DNA of 64,000 bases from Arsukibacterium ikkense (GCF_000987775.1 NZ_LAHO01000007.1:1-64000), one strand, 5' to 3'. Shown: positions 1 to 9,956, numbered from the stretch's first letter. Numbers and translations: made by a program. The notes: a model not told the origin generated them from the sequence alone.

Positions 1-174
1 TGGAATGTGTGGTTGGGGTTACGCTTACGAATCACACATCCTATAGAAATTTTATATTACATTTTTATATTTATTGAAATTAATTCATTCCCTTATACTT
101 TACTTCGTGTTAAATTTTTGAACTGAGGAGCATGAGCTTTCTCTTTTATCAATGATTTTTGAAGGAAATTTATT

Positions 175-384
175 ATGAATTTGAAACTTAAAAAAACCGA
201 ACTTGTAAATTTATCAATGGATGATAAAAAACTACCTGATGATCTGACTCCGCAGGTTGCTGGGGGAATTACTATCACTTTTACAGTCATCACTAGACAT
301 ACGACGGAAGTCTATTGCCACAGTCGTGGACCTTGCGGAGATGGTGGTGACTGGAATTCGTTTACATGCGGGATGACGCTATAA
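175..384 (+). CDS. Class I lanthipeptide precursor peptide (LanA-type, GG leader)
   Basis: A 69-residue peptide with a two-part layout. Residues 1-31 form a charged leader (MNLKLKK near the start, LTPQVAGG at the end) of the type seen in lanthipeptide precursors. The VAGG end matches the double-glycine site cut by C39 peptidase transporters such as the one encoded at 1006-3123. The predicted core is residues 32-69, with eight Thr, two Ser and three Cys (C48, C54, C65), so up to three (methyl)lanthionine rings are possible. The start is supported by a GAAGGA ribosome site about ten bases upstream. A possible -10 (TATACT, 94-99) lies upstream, but no good -35 is seen at standard spacing. The gene is convergent with the biosynthetic operon, so it has its own transcription unit. 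Assignment rests on leader style and neighbours; ring pattern and activity are unknown. Confidence 0.82.
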   Translation: MNLKLKKTELVNLSMDDKKLPDDLTPQVAGGITITFTVITRHTTEVYCHSRGPCGDGGDWNSFTCGMTL

Positions 385-1005
385 ACCATATTGCAAAACA
401 AACTGGGCACCCAACAAGATAATGACAGGGATGATTATTTCAGTCTCAGGCATTTATCTCATGAGGTACTATAGTTACTAGGTGACAATGACCTTAAAGT
501 TAAAAATTTAGTGCATCAGTTGAAGGTGGCGAAGTCGCTACCTTTTTTCAATAACTGGTACTAAGATACCGCCAATTTGTTAATTCGAATAAAAAACTAA
601 TTCTAACTTTGCCATATCCAGTATTTGCGACTTTCGACAATGCAACAGACAACATTATGAAATTAATTATTTATTTATTTATTTTTAGTAGCTTAGCGGT
701 AAGATAGTTATGAAAATTTCATCTTCTCGAGCTCACTGACTATTCAAAGCAAGCGTTATATTGCTCTATAAAATTCCTTGAGGGCACACCATCAATTTAA
801 AAACAGTATCAATTTTTTACACATAAGTTTCAGGTATCGTCTTATCAACTGCCCATCTAAAATTTTATCCTGATTTCCAGATACTAAAGACATGACACTT
901 GCAAAAATCCGAAACCGTTTGCCTAAGATCTGCACCTACTTCGTCCAATTCTTCTGCAGGACGGTCAAGGCTTACAGCGGGTGTAACAAAATTAGTATCT
1001 GTTAT
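385..1005. other. Non-coding gap between precursor and lan operon
   Basis: AT-rich stretch between the two converging units. Apart from the terminator at 524-548, only very short open frames are present and none has convincing coding character. I see no second precursor, no tRNA and no clear terminator for the leftward operon. Confidence 0.6.
524..548 (+). terminator. Rho-independent terminator after the lanthipeptide precursor
   Basis: An 8-bp stem (524-531 with 536-543, one G-T wobble), a four-base loop and a run of T (543-548). It lies about 140 bases past the precursor stop codon and would end its transcript before the convergent transporter gene. Confidence 0.75.
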
Positions 1006-3123
1006 TTAAGCAACTCCATTGTACTTCAGTTCCTCCCCCAACTTTAAATCAATAACTCGATCGACTGAAGCAATTGTCTCAGGTCTATGAGCAATCACGA
1101 TTCTAGTGACATTCAGTTGCTGAATTGCTTTACTAACATAGGATTCAGTCTTGGTATCTAGATGGCTGGTAGCTTCATCCATAAATAAAATGCGTGGCTG
1201 CCGGTAGAGTGCTCTCGCCAGTAGGATACGTTGTTTCTGACCTCCAGATAACGCTGACCCCATATCACCTATCAGGCTATTGTAGCCCATTGGCATCTGC
1301 TCAATGTCTTGGTGTACTGCGGCCATATTGGCACAGTCGATCACTCGTGCCATATCATATTGGTCATCAAAAAATATAATATTTTCTCGAATAGAGCCAG
1401 ACAACAGCTGATCATCCTGCATTACTGCTGCTATTTGTCCTCGATAGTTAGCCAAGCCTAATTGTGTTAACGGGATCCCGTCTATCAATACGACACCCTT
1501 ATTAGGCATTAGTAATCCCAACATTACTTTCATTAAGGTGGTTTTGCCACAACCTGATGGGCCAACCAAAGCCACAGACTCTCCAGATCTAATGCTGAGA
1601 TTAACATTATGCAACACCGGATTAGTAGTGTCACTGTAGGAAAAGTTAATGCCTCGCAGTTCAATGTGGCCCTCCAGTGTTTTTTGTTCGCGCTCCTGCT
1701 CCGGATGCACGTTCTCTTTTACAGTTAACGCAATATCACCTAAACGGTCGAAATGCAGACTGAGCATTCGAAACTCAATAAGCTTTTCCACCAAGCGCGC
1801 CATCCTGTCCATAAACTGACTTTTATATGCCAAAAATGCAAATAGCATACCGGTACTAAAACCACCGGCCAGTATCAAATGAACAGCAAGATAAACCACC
1901 AGAATATTTTCAAAACCAAATAGTAGCCGGTTTACCGTCTGGTATGAGATATTGAAAACGCCAAGCTGAATAGACTTGTTTGTCGCATCGACAAAATGGT
2001 TTTGCCAGATGCTTTCCCGCTTGACCTCTGAGCCAAATAATTTAATGGTTTGAATGCCACGAACAGTTTCCATAAAATTTGAGTTCTCTTTGGCCTGGGC
2101 AAGGATTTCCTGTTCTGAAACTGCCCGCAGTGAGTTGTACATTGCCAGACGAAACAGTGCATACAGTATTACAGCGGCTAGTATTACTAAAGTTAACATA
2201 GGGCTGTAAATCAAGATAACAACTAAAATAGCAAACGCCATCAGACCATCTATCAAAGCTTCAATCATCCCTGTAGTGAGTAGCTCCCGAACCTGCCGTA
2301 AAGAACCAAACCGCGATACCACATCTCCCATGTGTCGTTTTTCAAAGTAATTTAACGGCAAGCGCACAAGATGATGAAATAAATTACCGGACATTTGAAT
2401 ATTCATTAAATTACTAAAATGCAGCATTACAAAACCCCGTAATGCATTTGTAGCAATTTCAAACAACAACACTAACGAAAAACCTAATGCTAAAACTAAC
2501 AATAGACTGGTGTCACTACTTAGAATCACATCATCGATCACCAATTGCATATAATATGGCGCCATCAGTGTAAAAACCTGTAACAATATTGAGAGTGTAA
2601 ATAGCAATAGTAGAGAGCGTTTAAGCCCGATAATTTTTGACCAGAAATTCGATAATCCTAACTTGCTTTGCCCCTCCTTTAGCTCAAACTCATTAGTTGG
2701 CAACAATTCTAACGCCACACCAGTAAAATGTTTGCCAGCCTCTTCCAAGCTCAGCTTCCGCAGACCCAAAGCCGGGTCATGGATGACAATATGTCTGACA
2801 TGCACAGATTTTAACACCACAAAATGATTAAGATCCCAGTGCAAAATACACGGCACCTTCAAGGCGGGCAAATCTTCCAACTCAATGCGTAAAGGACGGG
2901 AAGTAAGCTGCAGTTTTTCTGCAAAATTCATCAAATCCAGCAAAGTACAGCCTTCAATCGACAATGAAAACTTCTGCCGCAATTCATTTAAATTGACTTT
3001 ATAACCATGAAAGCCCGCCACCATCGCCATACAGGCCAGGCCACACTCGGCCGCTTCTGTTTGACATATCACTGGCAGGCTGCTGCGTTGCCAAAAAGTT
3101 AGTTTTTCGGTCAGTGCCTGCAC
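1006..3123 (-). CDS. lanT: Peptidase-containing ABC transporter for lanthipeptide export (LanT type)
   Basis: A 705-residue bifunctional exporter that removes the double-glycine leader and moves the modified peptide across the inner membrane. Residues 1-125 are a C39 peptidase: Cys27 in the QTEAAECG motif, His100 in NHFVVL and Asp116 in HDPA form the expected triad. A membrane region with several hydrophobic helices follows (about 165-440). The nucleotide-binding domain carries Walker A GPSGCGKTT (521-529), the LSGGQ signature (625-629) and Walker B ILFMDE (645-650). It starts one base inside the end of the adaptor gene, so the two are translated together. All catalytic residues are present, so it should be active. 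The presumed substrate is the peptide at 175-384, which has a matching VAGG site. Confidence 0.92.
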   Translation of the reverse strand: MQALTEKLTFWQRSSLPVICQTEAAECGLACMAMVAGFHGYKVNLNELRQKFSLSIEGCTLLDLMNFAEKLQLTSRPLRIELEDLPALKVPCILHWDLNHFVVLKSVHVRHIVIHDPALGLRKLSLEEAGKHFTGVALELLPTNEFELKEGQSKLGLSNFWSKIIGLKRSLLLLFTLSILLQVFTLMAPYYMQLVIDDVILSSDTSLLLVLALGFSLVLLFEIATNALRGFVMLHFSNLMNIQMSGNLFHHLVRLPLNYFEKRHMGDVVSRFGSLRQVRELLTTGMIEALIDGLMAFAILVVILIYSPMLTLVILAAVILYALFRLAMYNSLRAVSEQEILAQAKENSNFMETVRGIQTIKLFGSEVKRESIWQNHFVDATNKSIQLGVFNISYQTVNRLLFGFENILVVYLAVHLILAGGFSTGMLFAFLAYKSQFMDRMARLVEKLIEFRMLSLHFDRLGDIALTVKENVHPEQEREQKTLEGHIELRGINFSYSDTTNPVLHNVNLSIRSGESVALVGPSGCGKTTLMKVMLGLLMPNKGVVLIDGIPLTQLGLANYRGQIAAVMQDDQLLSGSIRENIIFFDDQYDMARVIDCANMAAVHQDIEQMPMGYNSLIGDMGSALSGGQKQRILLARALYRQPRILFMDEATSHLDTKTESYVSKAIQQLNVTRIVIAHRPETIASVDRVIDLKLGEELKYNGVA

Positions 3124-4364
3124 TACATTTGTCCTTTTATGCTATAAATCGGGTCAAACAACCATTGCAGCAAACTGCGACGCTCAGTAATCACATCACC
3201 ATCCAGACTCATACCAGCTCTTAGCGGTAGTTGGCGATTATAAGCCTGTATTTTCTGGGATGAAAGCCGCACTCGTATTCGATAGCTTGGCTCCTGCAGG
3301 GTTAAAGCCTCGACCTCCCCGGGCAGCAGTACCGTATCGCTAACTTCATGCACCTTGCCCAGATGCACCCCAAAGCGCTCGTAAGGAAAAGCATGAAAAC
3401 GAAGCCGGACATCTTGCCCGAGCTCAATAAAAGCGATGGCACTGGTAGGGACGTAGACAATAGCTTCTAACTCATCCCCCTCTGGAAGCAAACTTAAGAC
3501 GATACTACCCACATTGATGAAATGACCGGCTCTTGGCAGAATACCACTAACCGTACCCGCTTTAGGTGCTCTGATCACGCTGCTATGCTCATGCTCCAGG
3601 CGTGTCAGTTGATTACGTAGTTCTGAAATCTGATTTTCTAATTGTGCCATTGTGGCTTGGTGGTCAATAGGTAGCTGTTGTTGCAGGCTTTGCTGTTGTT
3701 TTAGTTGTTCATCAAGCGTAACGCGTTGGCCTTGCAACACCTGCTGCTGCTGCTGCAATGAAAGCAGGGTATCTTGTTGTCTGCTTAACTCCAGATTAGA
3801 AATGAAGCCGGTACCTGATAGCTGGGAAACCTGCTCAACCAAATGCTGATTTAATTCCAGCCGTTTTTGAAAAATTGCTTGCTGCTGAATTACCTGGCGA
3901 AGTTGTTGCTCCGCACTGGCAGTACGCTCAATAAGTTCCTGCTCTCGTATACGCTGCCTCGCTATTTCCCGCTGCTTTTGTCGCTGTAAATTAGCCAGAA
4001 TAGCGGCCAACTCCTGCTGTAGTGACGTATTCAGCTCGGTCTTCTCAGATGAATAGTGCTGCATAGCAAGTTCTATCAACGGTTGACCAACCTCGACTCT
4101 GTCACCTTCTTTTACTAATAGCTGTTGTACGGTACCTGGCTGTGATGTCTGAACTCGGATCACACCTTGCTCTGGTTGCAATACGCCAAACACAACCGCC
4201 TTACGGGCATAACTACCACTTAGTAAAAAAATGATTGAGCACACTACAATAAATACAATCAAGCCAGTTAGCCAGGCAAATGCGGGCACCTGCACCAAAC
4301 TTACCTCACCCTGCATTCGTGACGATTGTTGTGCTAATACTTGCTCACGGAATAAAGATTTCAT
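3123..4364 (-). CDS. HlyD-family periplasmic adaptor protein of the lanthipeptide exporter
   Basis: 413 residues with one N-terminal membrane helix (about 30-53), a biotinyl/lipoyl-like strand region next to it (PGTVQQLLVKEGDRVEVGQPL), a long Gln-rich coiled coil (about 110-265) and a C-terminal beta region (VIRAPKAGTVSGILPRAGHF). This is the layout of membrane fusion proteins, which bridge an inner-membrane ABC exporter and an outer-membrane channel. No TolC-like gene is present in the cluster, so a host channel elsewhere would have to serve. It sits between lanB and lanT in one leftward unit. It matches bacteriocin adaptors of the CvaA/HlyD kind, and its presence fits export across two membranes, as expected in a Gram-negative host. 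Confidence 0.88.
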   Translation of the reverse strand: MKSLFREQVLAQQSSRMQGEVSLVQVPAFAWLTGLIVFIVVCSIIFLLSGSYARKAVVFGVLQPEQGVIRVQTSQPGTVQQLLVKEGDRVEVGQPLIELAMQHYSSEKTELNTSLQQELAAILANLQRQKQREIARQRIREQELIERTASAEQQLRQVIQQQAIFQKRLELNQHLVEQVSQLSGTGFISNLELSRQQDTLLSLQQQQQVLQGQRVTLDEQLKQQQSLQQQLPIDHQATMAQLENQISELRNQLTRLEHEHSSVIRAPKAGTVSGILPRAGHFINVGSIVLSLLPEGDELEAIVYVPTSAIAFIELGQDVRLRFHAFPYERFGVHLGKVHEVSDTVLLPGEVEALTLQEPSYRIRVRLSSQKIQAYNRQLPLRAGMSLDGDVITERRSLLQWLFDPIYSIKGQM

Positions 4365-4469
4365 AGAAATTTAAATCTTTTCAAAAGAATATTGCCCCTT
4401 CGTAATTCTATCAGCATAAACTGGACAAGATGCAGGTATTAACCACCTTTGCGTAATTCCTAGCATAAA

Positions 4470-7400
4470 TTAATTCATTTTTTGTTGGGATTGACAAGAC
4501 AAGTAATATCGCCGCAAAAAGTCGTAAACCACAAATTCCTGTTCTCGCCCGTAAGCTTTAAAAATACGATTGTTAAACATATGGAGCAATGAGTGCAGCA
4601 AGAAATCGAGTGTACAGCTAAGCTGACCTTGCTGCTGCAAGTCCAAAATTTCAGACACTATGGGTTGCAATTGTTGCAATAATTGCTCGCGTATCATCAA
4701 CATCTGTTGCAAGGGTTGTTCATTAGAACTAGAGTCCAAAGCCTTAAAGTCCTGTCGCAACAGTGCCTGATAGTCACGGTATTTCTTACCTAGTTGGTTA
4801 CGTAACTGAGCATGTTCCTGAAACTCTTGACCAAAACCTTGTCGTAAATCACTAATTAACGTCAGCTTTTGAGCTAAATCATAGCCAAAGGCAGTGAGCA
4901 TCGCATCAACCCCTAGTAAAGCCATGCGCCAACGCACTGATTCGCCATGCTGGCGTAGTAATGACAAACTTTTTAGCACCAGGGAGCTATCAGCCTGAAA
5001 CACTCGCTCCGCAAGTGCTATACCGTTGTCACCACCGTAACGCTCGACCTCCCGTTGGTAAGTAAATGCCTCCATCTTACTGACGCGTTGACTATCGAGC
5101 CATGGTGCTAACTGTTTTTGTAAGAGCGGCAATACTTGCCCTGTTAGCACCGTGGGCTTACCACACAATCGCAGCCGTAGATGCCAATCTGGATCGCCAT
5201 AGCGAATAAAGAACCAGTGCAGAATAAGCCCCTGCTCCTGGCAACGCTGTAAAAAAGGAGCAATGCTCTCGGTAAGAACAAGTTCTGCAGTACTTTGCGC
5301 CGCATAGACTTTCAAACTGAGCCATTCTGAGCCGGGAGAAAAATGTCGCTGAATCGACGTTTCCAGCTGCTTTTCAGGGTTTTGATGGATGGTCACAAAG
5401 GGCTTGGCTTTAGCATTCAGCATAGGGACAAGGATTTCATGGGCGAAAGCCCCCTCTTCGTTTTCTACAATGCTTTGATACTGCATTGCCAAAGACTCTT
5501 TTAACAAGACTTGCTTCTGGCCCATAGTCTCGCCAAGTAACAACTCAATCATTGCCGGATTGTGTAAATCAATAGTCAACACATTATCTCTAATGGCATA
5601 ACAGACATAGCGTTGCAGTTTGTACCTGACTTCCAACTCTTGCCAGCCTGCAGATTGCCATTTTTTGTTCGCAACCAAAGCTTCTAGCATGCCACGGTCA
5701 ACTAGCCACTGGGCTTCTTGCAGAATAATATGATCAAGTTGCACACGTGGCTGAGATTCCATCTGCGAGAAATTTGCAGGGTTACTAAAGTGGGGCAATT
5801 GCCCTTGCTGATGTTGCAACATACAAAGGAAGCGATACACACCAAGGCTACGTGCAGAGTAGTTGTGCGCAGATGTTAAACGAGGAATAACCTGCTTATT
5901 CAGCACTTTAGACCAAAGTTTGACATGACCAGCTTCAATAAATACATATAAGTCCTGCACAGGTATCTGCCGCTCTTTTGGCAGCATAGTATCTGCGAGG
6001 AACACGATTTCATACTTTCGCAGCGATGGCCGAGCAATGATATTTCCTGGTCGGCCGTCTGGCATATGCACCACTTCAGCAAAAATCACCTCAGGCGATA
6101 AAGCTTCTTCTGCTGCCAGATAGTCACGCACCTGTTCCTCTAACTTCTTATTCAGATGGCAAAAGCGTCCCAGCAAATTTGCACCTGATGGTCCTGAACA
6201 CCCATGAAAGTGTAATAAAGGCTGTCCTTTTTTATCCTGATAGCAACTGATATTAACGGCAAAAGACGCAGGCAGTTGTTGCCAAAGCCCGGGGATATCC
6301 GCGTGTTTCAGAAATACATCGCTGTTCATGTAAATACACTCAGCCCCAGCTTGCTGTTGCATAGCTTTTAACACTTGCTGTTCCAGTTCACTTTGTGATT
6401 GACTCTGAGCATTCCGCTGAGGACTGGCGATATTAATACCCGCCAACAACGGAGTCTCGTAGCCAGTATCGGCTGAAAATGAAATGCCCGCCTCTTCATC
6501 CAATAACTGCATTAGGGGCATAAAACGCCCTTCAAAACGCCGCTGGAAATTATTAATGAACTCTTGAAACATGCTCTTAGAAGGGGGGGTCAACGATGTT
6601 AATACCAGCAAAGTACGCTCAATATCTGAAAGGATACTTTCATCCAATTGTGCTTCAGTCAGTAATTTGTATAAGTCAGTCTGAAACAACTTATTTTCTG
6701 AGACTTGATAAGGAAGTTGCTTCAGTTGCTGGCATATCGCCCGATACTCTTCGGGTTCAACGTCACGCCGATCAAAATCAGCCAGCCGCAACAACACTGA
6801 TTGCAACTCATCTGACTCTTTTCGCCAACCAGAATTCAGTAAAGAATGCACAAATGTTTGATCAGGCTGACCACTTGTCAACGGCAATTTCAAATCCGCA
6901 ACCAGTACATGCTCTTGCACCAACTGGTCCACATATTCTACAACATCCTCCTTAATTACATCGGGATAACGCTGACAAAATTGAAGTACCAGATCATGCT
7001 GTCGTACGCCATTTTTAGCAAGCTCTAGCATAGTTTGCAAAGCATCATCGAACTCCACAGTACTTAGCCGATAGTATCGCTGAGCTGACGACTGGTATGG
7101 TTCAATATAATTCAAATGTGAGCCTAACTGATATAAAGTCGAGTTAGGTAAATAGTTCAATCGTTTCTTCCCTACAGGGCTGATTGTCAATTGCTGTTGA
7201 ATAGTTCCGAGATAAAACATATCTAATCGAGTTTTACGACTATAGTGTTGCAGGTATGCCGGTTTAATATTCGTTACAGTAGCTAATGTGCCTGATGCGA
7301 CACCGGAAAATAAACCGAAAGGCGTTGGCCTGCTGCTCATTCGTATTAGGTACTTTAGTAAAGCAGAAGTAACCTTACGGCCCGATTTACTTTCTGGCTT

Positions 7401-7601
7401 ATCCCGCCACACAGGCAATCGTTCAATCAAAGACGGACTGGCTAAATAAATCGCTTCTTGTATCCCTGGGGTCGCTAGCCAGCTGGTTAAATAATCATTT
7501 AGGGCTTCGTCCGCACTTGGCAGGTTGCAGATTTTTTCCAAACTTAACCTGGGCACCCGAACTACGAAAAACTCAGCTTTACATTCTGTTTTACTGCTCA
7601 T
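4470..7601 (-). CDS. lanB: Class I lanthipeptide dehydratase (LanB)
   Basis: A 1043-residue full-length dehydratase. In the family, the N-terminal domain transfers glutamate from Glu-tRNA to Ser/Thr of the precursor and the C-terminal domain eliminates it, leaving dehydro residues for ring closure. The N-terminal region shows the typical segment KYLIRMSSRPTPFGLFSG near residue 85. The C-terminal elimination (SpaB_C) domain begins around residue 765 and includes HWFFIRYGDPDWHLRLRL. Length is that of complete LanB proteins rather than the split enzymes of thiopeptide pathways. It lies 18 bases downstream of lanC in the same operon. I saw no frameshift or loss. The Thr-rich core of the peptide at 175-384 is the expected substrate. 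Confidence 0.93.
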   Translation of the reverse strand: MSSKTECKAEFFVVRVPRLSLEKICNLPSADEALNDYLTSWLATPGIQEAIYLASPSLIERLPVWRDKPESKSGRKVTSALLKYLIRMSSRPTPFGLFSGVASGTLATVTNIKPAYLQHYSRKTRLDMFYLGTIQQQLTISPVGKKRLNYLPNSTLYQLGSHLNYIEPYQSSAQRYYRLSTVEFDDALQTMLELAKNGVRQHDLVLQFCQRYPDVIKEDVVEYVDQLVQEHVLVADLKLPLTSGQPDQTFVHSLLNSGWRKESDELQSVLLRLADFDRRDVEPEEYRAICQQLKQLPYQVSENKLFQTDLYKLLTEAQLDESILSDIERTLLVLTSLTPPSKSMFQEFINNFQRRFEGRFMPLMQLLDEEAGISFSADTGYETPLLAGINIASPQRNAQSQSQSELEQQVLKAMQQQAGAECIYMNSDVFLKHADIPGLWQQLPASFAVNISCYQDKKGQPLLHFHGCSGPSGANLLGRFCHLNKKLEEQVRDYLAAEEALSPEVIFAEVVHMPDGRPGNIIARPSLRKYEIVFLADTMLPKERQIPVQDLYVFIEAGHVKLWSKVLNKQVIPRLTSAHNYSARSLGVYRFLCMLQHQQGQLPHFSNPANFSQMESQPRVQLDHIILQEAQWLVDRGMLEALVANKKWQSAGWQELEVRYKLQRYVCYAIRDNVLTIDLHNPAMIELLLGETMGQKQVLLKESLAMQYQSIVENEEGAFAHEILVPMLNAKAKPFVTIHQNPEKQLETSIQRHFSPGSEWLSLKVYAAQSTAELVLTESIAPFLQRCQEQGLILHWFFIRYGDPDWHLRLRLCGKPTVLTGQVLPLLQKQLAPWLDSQRVSKMEAFTYQREVERYGGDNGIALAERVFQADSSLVLKSLSLLRQHGESVRWRMALLGVDAMLTAFGYDLAQKLTLISDLRQGFGQEFQEHAQLRNQLGKKYRDYQALLRQDFKALDSSSNEQPLQQMLMIREQLLQQLQPIVSEILDLQQQGQLSCTLDFLLHSLLHMFNNRIFKAYGREQEFVVYDFLRRYYLSCQSQQKMN

Positions 7602-7619
7602 ACGTCAACCTACTATTTT

Positions 7620-8837
7620 TTATGCTAACAAAAGTGCGTCAGCCCAGTTAGGTTCTTGAGCTAATCCTGTCAATAAACTCAATCCAATACCGGCATAACC
7701 TTCCAGTAAACCAAAATCCTCCTCCTTCCGCTCCCTCCCATCTTTATTACCAGTCCACTTATGGAAAGCTGTCAACCCATGCTCCTTATATTGTTGCAAA
7801 TTAAAGTTCTGCCAACGCTTCGCAGATTCTAATAACTCTGGGGCTTGCAGTTCCCGATATAACAATCTAAAAATCAAAGCCAAACCACTGCTACCATGAC
7901 ATAACCCGATATCTTTGATCCGAGCATCTAATGCGTCACGGCGGGCTGAATGCAAAGCAACTGCGCACGCGAAGTCAGTATAATCCTTTCGTTCGAGAAA
8001 CTTACCCACCCTTGATAAAGTCAATGAGATAGTCAAATCGCCATAACACCAAGCAAGCCGACTCTTCGCTGGCACACTGCTCAGGTAAGCAAAATAGCTT
8101 TGAAATGCCCCTACCTCTTGCTGTTGTGATATCAACCAATCGCACCCTGCTACAAGCAATGGCAGTGCCGCCTGAGCAACTGATGGTTCTCTTGACAAAG
8201 ACAGTAAAGCTGCTAGCACCCCAGTATGGCCATGTGCCAAACCTAAATTGATTTCGGGCACTTCTGATAAGTTGTTGTTAATTCGAAAAGTTGACTCAGG
8301 TAAGGTAGGCCAATAAGCGAGTCCTTCTTCAATGACAGCCAATCTGGAAAAGTGCTCAATCAAAACTCGTGCATTAACTTTACCTTGCGGCGTATGAGTT
8401 CGCCTTGCCAAATAAGGAGCAAAGCCTGCTAAACCTAGGGTATATTCATATTCACCGTGCCACTTATCAGATGCTAGCATTTCATTGAATAAAATATCAA
8501 CAGAACCATTTTCATCATCGGTTTCTTGCTGGTCTTGTAACACGTATTGATAAAACCAGGCAATTCCCGCCATGCCCGAAGCCATACTACAATTAGGTAA
8601 AACTTTATTTGCATTAGTAACAAGTAAGCTGATTTCATCAGACAACCAGTTCAAATCTACCCGACAGTTGGGATACTTAGCGGCTTCATACAAAAACAAT
8701 AACTCCCCAGAACGGCCTGAAAATAGCGAATAGCTTACTGAGCTTGACTCTTTGACTTTATCAACTAAAGATTGCAGTAAAAGCTCCATCAGATGCTTAT
8801 TCTCGAATTTGAGGTATTCAGTATCGATATTCACCAT
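7620..8837 (-). CDS. lanC: Lanthipeptide cyclase (LanC)
   Basis: A 405-residue cyclase that catalyses addition of Cys thiols to dehydro residues to form (methyl)lanthionine rings. The zinc ligands expected from NisC are visible: Cys264 in AWCYGD, and Cys313-His314 in GLCHGS. The catalytic His is His202 in GLAHGHTG. The C-terminal LLEGYAGIGLSLL segment is typical of the alpha-toroid fold. It is the first gene of the leftward operon. The start is supported by AAGGAT five bases upstream of ATG. The retained active-site residues point to an intact enzyme. Confidence 0.93.
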   Translation of the reverse strand: MVNIDTEYLKFENKHLMELLLQSLVDKVKESSSVSYSLFSGRSGELLFLYEAAKYPNCRVDLNWLSDEISLLVTNANKVLPNCSMASGMAGIAWFYQYVLQDQQETDDENGSVDILFNEMLASDKWHGEYEYTLGLAGFAPYLARRTHTPQGKVNARVLIEHFSRLAVIEEGLAYWPTLPESTFRINNNLSEVPEINLGLAHGHTGVLAALLSLSREPSVAQAALPLLVAGCDWLISQQQEVGAFQSYFAYLSSVPAKSRLAWCYGDLTISLTLSRVGKFLERKDYTDFACAVALHSARRDALDARIKDIGLCHGSSGLALIFRLLYRELQAPELLESAKRWQNFNLQQYKEHGLTAFHKWTGNKDGRERKEEDFGLLEGYAGIGLSLLTGLAQEPNWADALLLA

Positions 8838-9956
8838 TATCCTTATTATTAAGTTTTTTTACTCACGGAAAATCTTTGGTAGTTCTTTCATAACTAACAT
8901 AGATTCCTCGATGATTACTTTAAATCAAGGTTCCGCCATCAGGATGGTTAAAAACAAGAGGTTTTGTCGGACAAAAAAATTTAAGTAAAGGACAAAAACT
9001 ACAGGTATCATTACCAACATTTGAAGTCTGCTCTTTGAACACGACTTGGTTTTTATAAGTCAGATTTTAAGTTTAATTTTATTCGTTCACGTTGGCCATC
9101 ATTTCCGTTATCGACCTATTTGAGAAATAGGGCTATTGAAAAATAATATTGAGTAAATAACAATTACTATCAAAGCGACTTATATCAGAACACCACAACG
9201 ATATACGAAAATGGATCATCTGGCAATGAAGTTGTTACACCATTGAAGCCTTATCAACCAATCTTGTTGCAATTTAATTAACAAACACGTACTTTTCGAA
9301 GGGAACTATACTTAGTAAAAATGCCCATCGTATCTAATAAAGACGGTTTGATCGACTTCCCCTAAAACACTAATAAACTGATGACCGATAAGACAAACCT
9401 CAAGGCTTCCTCTACCTTGACCACCGCATTGGTGATATCACTTAACTCGTGAGCGAAAAAACGTACCGATAATCGCTTACCGGCGGCCGAATGTCACCGT
9501 CAATACAAAGCAACACCGTGGCCGTCGCGATACGAGGTGCTGCGGACAAGTTCAAAGTTCAGATGCAGTGCTTACTGGCAGCGGCGCTCAAAATATTAAG
9601 AAAATTGCCTTGCTGGCCTTTGTATCGCTTTTTTACCGTTATAAATGCACTTTAATGATGATTAAAAGACATTTTTTACAAGGTTTATCGGGGCACGTGT
9701 GGGAAACGCCTCTCTAGCTATGTTTAACAGGAAAAACGGCATAAAAAATTACGTCCTTTCAAAAACCAAACCCCGGTGTAAAAAACCGAGGCTTTCCTTT
9801 AATCTGAAGTAAATCTTTGGTTATCTTTTGGTACGACATTTAACTCAAATTTCTAACATAGACTTTGTGCTGCGAAGAACTATCTGGGCATCAACAATAT
9901 GAGGAAGCCAAAACGCCACCCCATATGCGGTGCTTTTTTTCAAATATGTATATGAG
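8838..9956. other. Intergenic gap right of the lan cluster
   Basis: About 1.1 kb without an intact gene. The first 450 bases hold nothing I can name beyond the presumed promoter zone of the lan operon. The stretch 9325-9660 carries a decayed transposase (separate entry). A hairpin with one mismatch (9771-9777 with 9785-9791, loop of A-rich bases) followed by CTTTCCTTT could be a weak terminator. Another weak hairpin lies at about 9914-9933, next to the end of the symporter gene. Confidence 0.5.
9325..9660 (+). pseudogene. Decayed transposase fragment, probably IS1182 family
   Basis: Reading across frames on the + strand recovers two conserved pieces of a transposase. One, near 9392-9440, reads DKPQGFLYLDHR, like the KPxGFxYLDHRTVD segment of IS1182-type transposases. 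The other, near 9534-9635, reads RGAADKFKVQMQCLLAAA and then, after a frame change, QNIKKIALLAF, like the C-terminal end of the same proteins. The catalytic middle is missing, and stops and small deletions interrupt the rest. Family assignment is from remembered motifs. It is a relic and cannot move by itself; it marks past insertion beside the lanthipeptide cluster. Confidence 0.55.

Noticed and set aside
488..560. Possible second lanthipeptide precursor (short frame beginning MTLKLK, then EGG-like reading)
   Set aside because: The frame stops after seven codons, and the GG-like reading in another frame is simply the terminator hairpin at 524-548.
9491..9655. 54-codon open frame on the + strand
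   Set aside because: It is part of the decayed transposase; its conserved reading changes frame inside it.
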